Shown one piece after another: positions 34,658 through 46,979 of a DNA stretch of 64,000 bases. Numbering within the stretch: the first letter of the stretch is position 1; each line of letters opens with the position of its first letter. Made by a program: the position numbers and the translations under genes. Origin of the DNA: Galerina marginata. Its lineage: Eukaryota; Basidiomycota; Agaricomycetes; Agaricales; Galerinaceae. The DNA lies in assembly GCA_023014335.1 (NCBI GenBank), contig JAECYW010000014.1, positions 1,488,001 through 1,552,000 on the forward strand, in the 5' to 3' direction. Under the pieces are notes generated by a model that was given only the letters and a program-made list of their open reading frames with translations, searched no databases and was not told the DNA's origin.

Positions 34658-36465
34658 ATGCAAGCACTCGCGACCTTGTCGCACACCCCCTTTGCGACTG
34701 CAGGTAACTTCGCCTTGGCCGCCAATGCCATCACCCTCAACCCCGCCATAAGACTCCCCCCTCAATACGAAAGGGCGGTTCGCATCGCAGGGGTCGCCGC
34801 CATCACTGGCAGTATTGGTATTGGCATCCTCACTCGCCATATCCAGGACCAGTACACCCGCGACGTCTTCTTTCCTGGACGGGGTCCTTCTAAGGTCGAC
34901 ACCGTTCATATTGTCCCGAGCAGGGTCCGCATAAGGTTCTCCCGCATGTCCAGTATCGAGAACTCCATGATTACCTCGCTCGCCATCGTGAATTCGGAGT
35001 CGTCTCCAGGATCAGAAGCAGATGTACTTGGCGATTATGTGAGAAGGCCATCGCCAGCGAGCGATTTCGAGAACTTGTCTGAGTACAACGCCCCTCATGA
35101 GGATGTGCTTGGTTAGTTGATCGACTTCAATCAACTCGCCTTGAGCTTAACAACCAATTCTAGTTGCCAGTGATGGTTCTGATCGTCCATACAACCCATC
35201 GAGCAATGTTGCCGTCGCCCATAATACCTACAGTATGTCCTTCTTTCTCCCAGCCTCACAATCTTTTAAGCATTCCTATTCTTTAGTGATTGCTACTAGC
35301 TCGGTTAATGGCGACGACCAATCAGGTGGTTCTCCACCCCCTCCACCCCCTCCGTCGTCCACCACTTCCGGTGTTGATGACAAGGACAACTCCCCAAGCA
35401 AGTTCTGGAAATATGTACTCGCTGCCCTCGCCGTGGTTGCTGGGCTGCTTATGGCTCTCCGATGTCGTAAGGTGCACACCGAGGTGCCCACCATTGGTCA
35501 ATCCTCCACCCCTGTCAAGGCTGATGACGACGCCGACGAACCGGTAAATCAGTATTGTAACTCTTCGTTCGTGGTCAAGGACATGTCGCAAGCATCAGGA
35601 ATTTTAGAAACAATCTTGGCTGTTGAAGTTCCATTGATTCAAGGCTCCACTTTTTGGGAGGCGTTTCCTTCGACGACTGTGGATCCGATATACACCCTGG
35701 ACGACGATGTCCTCCTTTTACCCGTTCCCCCTCGGGTTGTTCAGACACCGGCACGAACTCCTGTAAAAGGGATCGGCGAACTCAAGCCTGGCGTTAACCC
35801 TTGGGTCTATCTGATCATCACGTCTCTGGTTGCTGTTCTTTCGACCCTTGTCGGTTGGTTCCTCGACATCATCTCTGAGTTGGAGAAGACCACATATTAT
35901 CGGGAAGGAGAGCTACTCCAGTTTATCGAGGTCGCTATAACCCCCGTCGTGGACGTCGAAGTCAAATCCACCATCACAGATCATTTGCCGGCGACCTTTC
36001 TCAAAGGCGTGATCAGCAAAGTCGAGGTAGCCGCTGTCGAGGAGGTTGTCCATTCTGTATGTTCCTTTTTCTTTCGGCGATAAATTTTATACTCATACAA
36101 TAAAAAGCCTCCAAGCCATTCCGGCCTAAACCGGAACGCACTTGTCTTTGTACCCCGTAATATTGAACCTCAAGCCTCTGACATTCCAGTGTTTGTAGGA
36201 AACCGGCCACTTGGCCGCCGCCGCCGCCATCGTCGTCGTGGTCGTGGTGGTCAAGAGGCCTCTGACATTGGTTCGCCGACGTAATCCTCAGGATGATGCC
36301 CAGTTTCTGTTGTCAATGGTTCTTGGTCTTGCTATGTGGACCCTGTTCTACCCTTCTGGAAGCCTGGCATACTTGGATCTGGGATGCCTATCAAGGAAGC
36401 TTGCGCCGTGGTTTGGTCACATGATCAGGTTTAGGATATCAAGGAGTCGACGGGCTCGTTGGTAA
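34658..36465 (+). CDS. Copy A of an unnamed proline-rich multi-pass membrane protein family (intact)
   Basis: Four exons (34658..35111, 35164..35232, 35287..36056, 36199..36465) give 519 residues. An N-terminal segment has two weak helices (FATAGNFALAANAITLN, VRIAGVAAITGSIGIGILT). A proline run (GGSPPPPPPPSSTTSG) precedes an acidic DDKDNSPSKFWK and a helix VLAALAVVAGLLMALRC. Then come QASGILETILAVEVPL, VDPIYTLDDDV, a helix YLIITSLVAVLSTLVGWFL, SELEKTTYYREGEL, and a last hydrophobic run (AAAAAIVVVVVVVKRP). It ends in an arginine-rich tail. The last exon is supported by its match to copy B. Two relatives occur in this window: B (12154-13344, broken) and C (61073-62678, intact). No domain of known function was recognised. 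Confidence 0.75.
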
Positions 36466-36700
36466 TCTTCTTCGCCTTGTGGAGGCGTTGTCTGACGAGA
36501 CGACGACTTCACTGCACCGCCGCATTGTTGTGGGGTTGAGGCGCTGACGAGCGTTCTTGACTCTACTTCGATGTAGCGGTATTCGGTTGCATGGAAGGGA
36601 GAGGCAACACTGACGAGTGTCTGTCGCTCCTTTCCATGCACCGGAGGCGAACCCTGATTGCAACCAATACATGGTGGCTATCTTCCACGATAGACCCTCT
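36466..36700 (+). repeat. 3' flank of copy A with three GACG-loop hairpins
   Basis: Homologous to the 3' flanks of copies B and C. The hairpins are GTCT-GACG-AGAC (36490-36501), CGCT-GACG-AGCG (36542-36553) and ACACT-GACG-AGTGT (36607-36620). The loop and the inner CT/AG pairs are constant while the outer stem bases change in a pairing-preserving way. The flank lies just past the stop codon, so it is most simply 3' UTR, but a former exon is possible. Confidence 0.6.
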
Positions 36701-37666
36701 TTCAATGCCCAGCTTGGCCGAAACTATCAACAACATGATCAACACTACCAAACCGAGGACTTCTTGTCGACTTTGTCTGTGACTCTCCTTTCTTCCATTT
36801 TTTTTTGTTTCCTTCGACGATATCTCTATTAGATTTCCTTCTTGCCTACTCGTATCTCTCTTCTTACTTTCGTATCATATTCTGCAGCGTCCTCGCACGA
36901 TATAGCCCCCCCCAGAAAAAAATTATGTTCTTCCATTCTGTTCTTTCATTTACCTTGCTGCGGCATCTTCTCTGTATTCCCTCCAACCTTGTAGCCGCAG
37001 TAACTTACAGTACTAAAAACCCCAGTTTGCACCTAGCGACAGGGATGAAAAAATATTTGAATCCTTTTTGTAGGAAGTTTATTTCGTTACCATGTCAGAA
37101 TATACCTTTGGTTGCCAACCTGCTGGTTTGCATCCCAAACTTATAATCATCTAACTTAAAGAACCTGGTTCTGGCACATCAGCTGAGGGAGGATGTGACG
37201 TAAATTTAAAACATGAGTGCATAGATATTTTGAGGTGACCAACTACGCCGGGAAGTCCTGACGAAGTATTGTCATTCGCCGCCGTCAAAAACGATGGTAC
37301 TTACATAAAATATACGTCAAACTCAAACATACATCGTGAATATTATATGCTACTACTTGAATTTGAAACCGTGGAATTGGATACATCACGAAAACAGAAG
37401 CATTGTCATATATCTTCTACTAACCGCCAACTTGACCAAAGAAACACAACCCCACCAATACCCAAATAAGACTAAGAAACGTGTTTGTGCCAGTGCCATG
37501 ACGAGAATTGAAGAACTGCAAATCAGTGAGGTGCATGTCGGAGATTGACTCTCACGGGTGAGGACAATAAAAGCATAAGTAATATAAGAAAAATAATTCC
37601 GGCAATCTTGAGGAACACGGGCCAAATAGTTATGAGCCCCAGAACCCCTAAGATTGCCCATAATCG
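36701..37666. other. Gap between copy A and SSK1
   Basis: No exon is supported. A pyrimidine-rich stretch (36780-36960) is followed by AT-rich DNA. Confidence 0.35.
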
Positions 37667-40600
37667 TCATGGAGAAGATTCGTGTATTGGTTCTCCAGAA
37701 GTGGGCGAGTTTGGTTGGGAAGGAACTTTGGTTGGTTCTTCCTGCCGTCGAAGGTGTCCGTTTTCTCGTGTTCTAACGGAGTCAGCGCTTGTTAGTGGTC
37801 CATTTGAATCATTTAGGGGTTCCGGGGTTCGTTTTTGTATAGGTGTTGTGGAACGGGAATTCGAGAAGTTGGTATCTCGGTGGGTAGCCCTCGACAGCGG
37901 CGTGCTGGGCTTCGGCGTGTCTGGGACAACATCAAGGAGTTAGTAATGATCTTTTCGATAACCTGATAAGTTGAGTTGTCGTACCATCTGTCACGCAAGA
38001 AAAGGGAAATATAGAAATTTAAATCAGAGCCGTCAGAACGGGGCACGGAACTTACCATCTTCGCCAATGGACTTTCGCTTGAGAGGATGATCCAAAGCGT
38101 CTCGGATATGCGTTACGTCAAGCGAATTGAGTCGCGGTGGCTCTCCTGTAGTCGATGCATGTGAAGAGGCGCTTGGAGGCCGATCAGGGACATTATGAGT
38201 GGTGGAGGTTGGAGAGGGTGGTATATTCAAAGCAGAGGCAAAGTTGGGAATAGATCCGGCAGGGGACGCGAGCGCAATAGCTGCAGCATTATCTTCCATG
38301 ATACTGGTCGGCTTACGCGTTGAAGGTGACGTCGGGGTGGTCCGTCCTTTCATCGGAACATGTAGTTTCTCTGCGACATTCCTAGCCTGTGCCGCCTGTC
38401 CATTCGCCAACGACCTCACACTTTCCGGCCGGATGTCAGCCCACATCTGGAGTGCCTTGATGGAGCCCCATTCAATGATTTTGTTATTGAGCCATAACAA
38501 AGACACTGGTTTCGTCAGGAAATCGTTACACCCTGCCGCAAGAGCCGCTACTCGATCACTTTGAAGGGAGGAGGCCGTGAGGGCAACGATGATAACGGAG
38601 GAGCGATATGGCGAGTTCATGGACCGTGTTTCAGAGGTGGTCGAGGAAGCTGCGGAAGGCACATATTTATCGGAAGGTGGTGTATGTCCTTCATCCGTTG
38701 AAGTTGGCGACAGGGGCGGGTATCCGGCTGCTGCGTTTGATTTCTCCATCCGCCGAATTTCCTTCGTGGCTTGAATACCATCCATGACCGGCATCTGGAT
38801 ATCCATCTCAAAGAAACTATAAGATATACGTCAATAGAATATCCTGCCAACACACCAAAATTAGATGGAATCCCCCAGTTCGCCACTTTTGTACTGCTTC
38901 CTGTCCGTTGCTGGCCAAATCGTACTTGATCCTCTTCCGCCTCATAAATGTAGACAGAATAGTTTGGTTGATAGGATTATCTGGCAAAGAAAAGAGGAAT
39001 ATAAAAATGCATGAATAATAGAGATCTGCCAAATTCACTAACCGTCGACAATGAGAACACTTATAGGGGGCACAACGTTGTCAGACGTCGCTGACTTCCC
39101 TTTTTGCTTAGCAGACGCAGATGAGGGATCTTTCGAGTCAGTACGTTTACTTGCTCGCCGCCCAGTAGGTGTGCCGTCTGTTGGTGTCCCAGAGGGGGTC
39201 GATAATTTACGGGCATCATCACTCGCCCTCCTTGGCACCGGCGACAAGATACTGGACGCCAACAACTGCTGTTCGGGCTGGCCATTCGCCGGACCCACAG
39301 GCGACGATGGCGTTGCAGCTGGAGATGTTGCTGGAGGGGCCTGAGTGGTTTCACCACCGGCACCGGCACCACCTTGTGCACTCGCTTCGTGCAACGCAGA
39401 AAATGTAACATCCTCGCCTTTCTTACTCCCAGACGGCACACGCGAGGTTAAACCTTTGCGGGAAGATGGTACAGTAAGCTGACCACGATCTCGCTCCATT
39501 GATTGGCTCGAGGGGTTCCTGGACGTATTTTTGCTCCGAGGGTGGAAATATATCCCAGCAGTCTGACCGTCGGGGCTTTGAATGACGAGGCCTGAGGATG
39601 GGGACGCTCCCAGCCTTTCAGCAGCAGCGGAGAAGTATTCGACGTTATCCGGAAGGGCAAGTGGAGAAGGAGGTAAGATAGACGATGAATTGTTACCATT
39701 TTCGTTAGATCTCGTCGACCGATCCGAGTTGCTCCGGGAGCCTAGAGGCCTATCGCCATTCTTGACTGAAGCAGAATTTGTTTGAGATGAACTGCCATGG
39801 CTGTCGGTCCTAACGCTTGGTACCCCATGTTCGCTACTAGGGGGAGAGAAGAACGACCCTTGAGAATGAGGCACCCCAGGACTCATGGGCGATGTCGCAA
39901 TGGGCATGAACAAGGGATCTACAAAGGGTTTGGTGACCGCTGTGTGTAGCGCGGTCAAAAAGCGACGAGGACCTGCAGGTTTAGGAATGATCATTACTTC
40001 TGGAAGAGGTGTGGAAGTTGCTGCATACGAAATCATCATGGATTGCATGACATCTCGCACCACTTTGTAATTAGCAAGGCTGGTAAAGTGGATGATGACC
40101 ACGGGTGACGGGCGGGTGAAGTTATTAAGACCCATCAGGCGGGCCATTTGTGGCGACGATCGAGGCCGGTGATGAGAGGACAATGAAGGCCGTTTCCTCA
40201 TATTATGTGACTGTGGTTGTTGATAGTCGAATCTCAATGCTTGCAGACGCTCTTTCAGGATATCAACATCGTCGTCGACGAAAATGAAATGAGGAGAAAG
40301 AGGCACATTCGGTTGCTGTTCGGATTTGGTTTGCGAAGCACGTAACGTCTCTCCTGCATAAGTGGCTAACAGCGGGTTGAAAGAAGACTGTTGGACTTCA
40401 TCTTGGGAAGATGAGAGCTGGTCTGTCAGGCCGTCGACCTGGCCATCTGGAGAGACGTGACTAACATCCATACCCCAGGCAGTCAAGTAACTCGTTAAGT
40501 GGTGAGCGAAAGATCCCTTAACACTTGCGTAAAGCGCCACCCTTTTACCCTTCAGGGTTTCTCCAAACGAAGATAATACTTCCAATGTCGGCTCTGCCTG

Positions 40601-41985
40601 GGAACCCTCGTCGGGAACGTCGTCTTGAAGGTGAGGGTGTATTGGCAACGGTACGCGATCCAAGACCATTTCAAGCTCACAACTCCGACCGCTGGTGAAA
40701 GCTTCAGGGGGAGGGAGATCCGAGACCAATCTACCGTCAATTTTTTTCAGTATACGACGCAAGAGAAGGGTGGAAAAAGCGGGTTTGGTTCTAATTTCCG
40801 TGGTTACAACGTCCTTTGGATGGCCTATGCCTTGATGGGTTTCCGAGGGAGCGTATTTATGCGATATGCATATCTTGACACGAACAGGGCCGTGGGGTTC
40901 TAGAGGGACAGCACTGAGCATGTCGTCAACGGGAGGGGACTCTGCATTGGAGCTGTGCGCAAGTGGGGTAACCAGAAGGCCGAGTTCGATTGAGTCTCCT
41001 CGTTCTGTCGTGCTCAAGACCTGCCGGACGATCTGGAAAAGGTTTGTCAGAAGAAACTTGAATGTAGAAACCGCATGCTTATACCTACATGCGACAGTGC
41101 AAAGGATATGCCGCTTTCATCACCGGAGACATAGATGTGCTTCAGACCGACATCTCCATGATAGAGAACCAGATCTACGCCAGCCTGCGCAGCTGCTCCG
41201 CTCAACGCATCCCCAATACATTGCAACATTTCTCCAATATCGAACTCGTTATGCAAGTTATTCAGATCAGAGGACGGCTTAGGAGCTGTAAATTCCTCTT
41301 CACGAGCATTGTCAGTTGCTTGTTCACAGAATGCAGACATATTGGCAGATATGTAATTGATGTTCTTCATAGCCGTGAACATGGCGGACATGGACGACGT
41401 CGGAACGGAAAGTGCACATGCTGAGAACTGTTCCTTGGCTGGATCCAACACCTGCGGAGGTGAAATCTGGAGCATGGTCTGGATGACGAGTTGGATGGAA
41501 TCCGCGAGCTCCATAGAGACTTCACGAACTTGATTGGGCCGCATGGACGACAAGAATGATGGTATGAAAGAGGGACCTGGGCCTAATTCGCTGGGCCGAT
41601 GCGGGTGTTGAAGTTGGCTGAGTTGCGAAGGGAGAGGCATGGAGAGTGTTCGAGATATGCCTATCGGTTTGTCGGGGTATGACCTCATTCGGACATGCGG
41701 CGGATTGGATGTCGCAGGGGGCGCGTTGCTCGTGGTGGAATGGTGAGGAGGCATGTCGAAGTCGTCCCCAGAGTCGCCGTCTGAGGTGTGGAGTTCGCTG
41801 TCCGAGCCACTGATTGTGGGCTGTTCCTCTTGTGTAGCTTCCAACACCGTGTTCCGTCGTCCTACCGGCGAGGCATACGAAACACTGAACTTGTTGCTCG
41901 GTGGAAGGTCCAGGGAGACGCCGTTCTGGATAACACAGTCGCCATCGGCTGTCAAGCGCACAGCTGGGAGCATGTGTGCGCTCAT
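37667..41985 (-). CDS. SSK1: SSK1-type response regulator of the HOG stress pathway
   Basis: Five exons (41089..41985, 39043..41032, 38856..38980, 38056..38806, 37667..37920) give 1338 residues. The C-terminal receiver has the acidic pair in SVLIVDDNPINQ (about 962), formed across an intron. It has the phospho-acceptor Asp in FHLILMDIQMPVMDG (about 1006), also across an intron, then VALTASS and the Lys of NDFLTKPVSLLWLNNKIIEW (about 1101). The tail LTKPVSLLWLNNKIIEWG followed by KALQMW is characteristic of SSK1/Mcs4, which relays phosphorylation state to the SSK2/22-type MAPKKK. The N-terminal half is largely disordered. Residues of about 215-345 resemble a degenerate histidine-kinase ATPase domain (FALSHIVRQVLSTTERGDSI, VRVKICISHKY). 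The last exon is a Ser/Thr/Pro-rich tail, chosen because a GTAAGT donor at 38055 and TACTAAC branch site join it in frame. Confidence 0.88.
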
Positions 41986-42371
41986 GGCGCCGTGAGCTTG
42001 AAGACGGGGTGTTCTTAAGCCAGGCGAAAGGCCACACCGTTTCCAACAGCGATAGAGGGTCGTAGATGGGTAGTACGGGTGCCTGAAGCACGTCGAGCTC
42101 GATACGAGCAGCGGGGAGGATGAGAGTCCTCAGACAAGATGAAAGTCTTCCGTAGTGTCACCAATAAAGAATTCAAAGGTAGAGCAGGGCTCCATTTCAA
42201 ACCATGACAAACAATTCCCAAAACCGCGAAAATTTGTGCATTTTGATTACTCAAAAATTCAAATACCACGCTCACAAAATGTGTATGAAGACATGAAAGA
42301 TAAACTATGTACGTGAATAAGGACAACCTGTTGAGCACCTTGTAAGTAGCAAAATACGTATCATAACCCCA
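41986..42371. other. Gap between SSK1 start and ARS2 stop
   Basis: This stretch holds the SSK1 promoter and the ARS2 3' region. No further gene is seen. Confidence 0.4.
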
Positions 42372-45300
42372 TTAATACATCAATTCGACGTCACCCTGTT
42401 TCGAGACGATCAGCGACGCCGTAGATGACAAAATAAAACAGATAACGAACCTCGGCAACCAAGTCCATATCGTGGTAGCTAACTCTCTTTCCTCCAGCTG
42501 CCCGAGGATCTTCTTTAGCATCAGGGGGTGGTGGCGGTGGTGGACCTGTAGGCTGGTTATTGTTGTTCCGGTTATTCCTTCTTCCCATACCAGGGTTCCC
42601 ACTGACGAGAGCCGTGTCCAGTGCCGCGGGCGTAGGTTTGGGAGGAAGTCCTGCGGCCATTGGAATCGCAGCACTCTCCGTGACAAAACCACTGATGCGG
42701 TCACTCAATCGTCTGCCTCCACCGCCTTCGTCTCGGCGCCCGGGAGGATAAGGGCCTCCTGGGTGTGAGTGTTCCCAATGACCATTATTGAAGTACGGAG
42801 GGAAACCAGCTCCAGGTGGGAAGGGGGGACCACCTCCATAATAGGGGGCACCGCGGCCATAGTCGCCTCCTCCACCAACGTGATACGGCACAGGCCCTTG
42901 TATGCCATAAGCCTGAGGTGGAGGAGCTTGGCTGCTGTTGCCGACAGTAGCAGGAGGATGAGCAAAAGGCTGAATTCGATGAGGGTCCAACGCAAAATTG
43001 TTAAAATAAGGAACCTAAGCGTAAGGTAACCACATTTAGCATCCAGTTAGTTGAAAACTCCTTTACGTCATGCTTACCTCGTCAAGCGACTTCACCAACT
43101 CAGGATGCTTGTTTGCGATATGCTTCTCAACAAAGGTAGTGGCTTTGAAGAGTTTTTGACAAGTCTTACACCTGAACTTGCCTTCGTCTTCTTGCTTAAG
43201 GAATGGCTCAACGGCTTTACTTAGCTCACTATTAAAAGAAAGATGTTAGCGACAATAGGCGGCCACAGCCGATGACACCTACTCATCATAATTTTTTCCA
43301 CCATAAGCACGCGGGTCAACGCCATCTCGGTCGATAAGTAGAGCGACCTTAGAATCAAGCCATTCGAGCCATCTTTCGTCTGCGAATGAGTATAAGCAAG
43401 TCGTCCGTCATCAACGGCAGAAGATAAATGACAAACCGTTCCGCTTCCAATCCCTATTATCGTGCTTCGACTTCCCGTTTTCTTTTTCCTTCACCTTACC
43501 TTTGTCATCAACAGCATCCACAGCCATGTCCTTGTCCTCATCTTTGACCTTCCTTTCCTTCTCAGCCTCCGCAGCCTTCATTTCTTCGAGCAACATCTTT
43601 GATAGGGGTTTCCTATCATGCTTCAAGCACTTGCGCTGGAGCTCCTCAAGGTGATCGGTAACGACAGCGCAATAATAGCATGTGTGAAAAGCAGCTCGCA
43701 AATACGAGAGGTACATGTCGAGAGATACTACAACCTGCTAACCCATAAGAACAAGATACGAAAGAAAAGAGAATGAATAAACTGACCTGTTTCTCTTTAT
43801 ACGCCTTTTCGTTGTTGACGTCGATGAGGCCCTGTTCACGCATATCAGACATCACTTTCTCGATCCTCCGCTCGACAGCTTCGCTTCCAGACTCCTTCGG
43901 CTCAGGTTCTTCTTCTTCTTCTTCAAGGGGGGCCATCTTGGCATCTTCCTCGTCGTTTTTGACGGCATCGCCCTCTCCGTTCGCCGCCGGAAGGTTCTGT
44001 GGAAGTTTGGTAGCACGCAACTTGGCAGCCTGCTCCTCGAGGATAGACGCAAGTTTTTTTGCATTGTCCAAATCTTTCTCTAATCTGTCAGGCCGACTAG
44101 CCACTTCGGGGGCATAACGAATTTTGTTTACGAATGGGCGAAGATTATGTGTTACGTGCAACTTGAACCCTTCAATCTGAATAAAGTTTCAAAACTTATT
44201 CGTAACACAGGAATGAAAATCTCAGGTACCTTTTTCTCAGACAACTCTGCCATAACGCCAGCCATGTCAGCATCATCCTTGAATCTTAGCCATCCAGCAC
44301 GATAGTAATTGCGCTTTTGAAGAGGGTCTCCCAGTGCGAGATAAACGAAGCCAGGAATTCTTGAACAAGCCTATTGAGATGAATAAGGTACAGGGAAAAA
44401 ATGGGATAGCGTGAAAACGAACCTCTTCCAATTTTACACGACCAATATCCGGGGGTATGGTCCTAATCATAACTTGATTTCCCTCAGATGGAACAGAAAT
44501 CTCTTCCCCCCGGTTACCGCGCCTATTATCGTTAGACAATTTCCCGTTGACATCAGGACGATTAGTGTCATGGTCGCCGGCATCATCATCCACGTCCACA
44601 TTAAACTGCATATCATCGTCGGCGTGGGGCTTGGTATCCTCGCCGTTGGCAGCATTTCCATCTGCAACATCGCCATTCGCAGTTTCCTTGACAGGAGATA
44701 CCGGCTCGGCTTCAGGCTCATGCAAATCTGGATCAAACTTGCCCGACTCGATGTCATGAAGAAAGGCGTTCAAGCGACCTTTCCAGCCTTCTTTTCTCAC
44801 GCGTGTGCGCAGATTTTCGAAATCTGTTGCGGGGTCATATTTTTCCGCAAACCATGGTGATTTCCTGTGGTGCTCAAACATGGTCTGCAGCTACAATACG
44901 TGACAAGGTTTAGCCATGGGTTTCAACCGCTTGATAAACAAAGAAGCGAGCACAGAATTGTAAGGCAACACAAGAATATCATACACAGGGCTTGGAAGCG
45001 CGACAAGGTGAAAAAAGATGGCTAACCTGAGTTGCAGAGAAGTCCTTTTTGTACTTTTCCCATCGACTTTTGATGCCATTGCGGGGTTTGGAGCCGTCAC
45101 CGGCTTCTTGTTCAGCGGCCTTGTCAGCGTTGTCTTCTTCTGTTGCTTGCGCAGGATAGTAAAAACGGAACCAGTCGGCATATTGCTTCAACGAAGCCGG
45201 ATAATCAAATGTGTGGGGGTCTGGAGGTGGCCGTCTTGAGGGAGGGAAAGGTGGTGGGTGTCGACGTGGGGACGTATACCCGTGTCGAGAATGAGCGTCT

Positions 45301-45734
45301 AAATGATAGGATGAGATACACTGTGAATGAACAAGGCAGAGCAGATGGCAAACCGTAATCGTCGCTGTATCGCGGCCGTGGGTCATACCTATCCCTGTCA
45401 TAAGGGGACATCGATCTCCTACGCTTCCTGCCAGCTAAACAAGAACAAATGTCAGAACACGCGCCAGCATACCCACAGCTGATGACGGGAACGTACCTTC
45501 GTCTCCTGGAGGAGGACTGCGACTCCTTCCACGTCTGCCGTAGTCGTATGGAGGTCGGTCTCGGCCGTCCCGTTCGTACGCCCATCTGTCCCGGTCGTAA
45601 CCATCCCACTCTGGTCTGTAATCTGGGTAAGTGTCAGGATAGGGCGGTCTACCAGACGAATATCCGCCGCGGGGAGGAGAGCGGGAACGAGAACGACGGG
45701 GCGGAGGGGGGTATGTCGAAGACCAGGAGGACAT
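42372..45734 (-). CDS. ARS2/SERRATE zinc-finger protein, partner of the nuclear cap-binding complex
   Basis: ARS2 links the nuclear cap-binding complex to RNA 3' processing, export or decay. The start MSSWSSTYPPPPRRSRSRSP opens an Arg/Ser/Asp/Tyr-rich N-terminus. The SERRATE/ARS2 N-terminal domain follows (FDYPASLKQYADWFRFYY, SRWEKYKKDF, FEHHRKSPWFAEKYDP, WKGRLNAFLHDIESGKFDP). Then come an acidic linker, an RRM-like segment (VMIRTIPPDIGRVKLEE), a helical part with HTCYYCAVVTDHLEELQRKC, and the C2H2 finger FRCKTCQKLFKATTFVEKH with IANKHPE. The Gly/Pro-rich tail has RVSYHDMDLVAE, and a last short exon adds GDVELMY. About nine exons. CBP80, its known partner, lies 1.6 kb beyond ESF2 on the same strand. 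Confidence 0.9.
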
Positions 45735-45999
45735 CTTTTACAGAGCGAAAGAACTGAGGAACAGAAAGAGAAAGCGAACATTACGACGGCTGATCAGAGC
45801 CTGCGAGAGAGAGGTCGAGCATAGTGAAGCACAGACCTCTTGGGATCACGAAACAGCGGTGAAAGTTGGCTACTACGGCGAGCTCAACGGTTCTTTCGAC
45901 ACGCTCAACAATGTTTCGCGATGACCTTCGTAATTAACGTCCCACAGCTCTCATCCAGGTTAAAGCGGAGTTTAAATTCGGGCCCGTGCGTAATAACGA

Positions 46000-46979
46000 C
46001 TAGAATATACTGCTTAACACACTGTCTAAAGGAACATCACCCTTCTGCCTTTTCCGTTTGTCGTGTTCCTCGCCATCGTGTGTCCGTTTCTTAGGTTGAG
46101 GGTTAGGCTTCAACTCAAACTCTTCTCCCTGTTCTCTCTTTTTAGCCGCACGCTTGTCCAAGACACGCGCAAGCTCCACATTCTTCAAGTATTGTTGCTG
46201 CTCAGTCTTGGACTGCGAAAGTTCGACGCGCAACTTGGCGGTGTGTACAGCTGCTTCATATGCTGGACAATAATTAAACAAAGTGTCGCGCAATTACTTG
46301 GCCAAAATAGATACGCACCAACTTGTTCCGTTAGCATATACCATTTGAATTTAGGCAGATATTTCATTGTCCAGATATCGTCTCGCCATCGGGTACCCTT
46401 CTTACCACCAATAGGTTGCGCATTCAGCATCTCGGCGACACTGCGGGCAACCTTTTTGTCCTTGAACTCCACCCAGCCCTCAGTATAATGAACCTTTTTC
46501 GTTGAGGTAAACTTCCGTCTCAAATAAGCACGTTTGGGATCTATAGCGGCCAAAATTAATATACAGTCTTCTTTTCTGTAACATAGGCGCAACTTACCTT
46601 CCTGCTGAAGATAAACGCGGCCAACAGCCCCATAAGCGTTCATTAAGTGACGAACTTTGGCAGGACGCATTCCTGGAGGTATCCTAGAGATATAGATGAC
46701 GCCTGCACGATCTTGCGCTGCCTTGAACGCGGCCAAGGCCTCTGGAGTTAACGGCTTCAGGGTCTTCTCTCCAACAAAGCCATCCGGGTCCATTCCATCG
46801 ACAAATCCGTCCTGAGTTCCTTCCTCATCCGTTCCTTCATCCCCTTCTTCATCCTGTTCAGAGGTTTCGCCATCTACGGACGGTGCTTCCTCTTGAACAC
46901 GAGAAGGGCCAGCTTTGGGTATTTGTTCAAGTACGTCATTTTTAGGAGCCTGCTTTGTGCTCTTGAGTTTTTCTGCCAT
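46000..46979 (-). CDS. ESF2: ESF2/ABT1-like nucleolar RNA-binding protein
   Basis: ESF2 is a small-subunit processome factor that stimulates the Dbp8 helicase during early pre-rRNA cleavage in the nucleolus. Three exons: an acidic N-terminus (DGETSEQDEEGDEGTDEEGT), then a non-canonical RRM. The RRM runs GVIYISRIPPGMRPAKVRHL, GAVGRVYLQQEG, and after an intron DPKRAYLRRKFTSTKKVHYT, EGWVEFKDKKVARSVAEML, IGGKKGTRWRDDIWTMKYLP and KFKWYMLTEQV. The C-terminus is a Lys/Arg-rich coiled coil (KRTHDGEEHDKRKRQKGD). Each block is diagnostic of the ESF2/ABT1 family. Start at 46979 chosen because the upstream ATG at 47033 adds only an atypical hydrophobic stretch. Confidence 0.92.

Noticed and set aside
36541..36560. 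CTGACGAG resembles the CUGANGA core of a hammerhead ribozyme
   Set aside because: No GAAA strand or third helix follows at a suitable distance in any of the copies.
38033..38055. SSK1 ending at RAPF with a stop at 38033
   Set aside because: The codons before this stop begin at a perfect GTAAGT donor. Splicing to 37920 continues a Ser/Thr/Pro-rich frame for 84 more codons.
41522..42091. Long minus-strand open frame over the SSK1 N-terminus
   Set aside because: It is the shadow of SSK1 exon 1 in another frame, with no domain and no splice logic.
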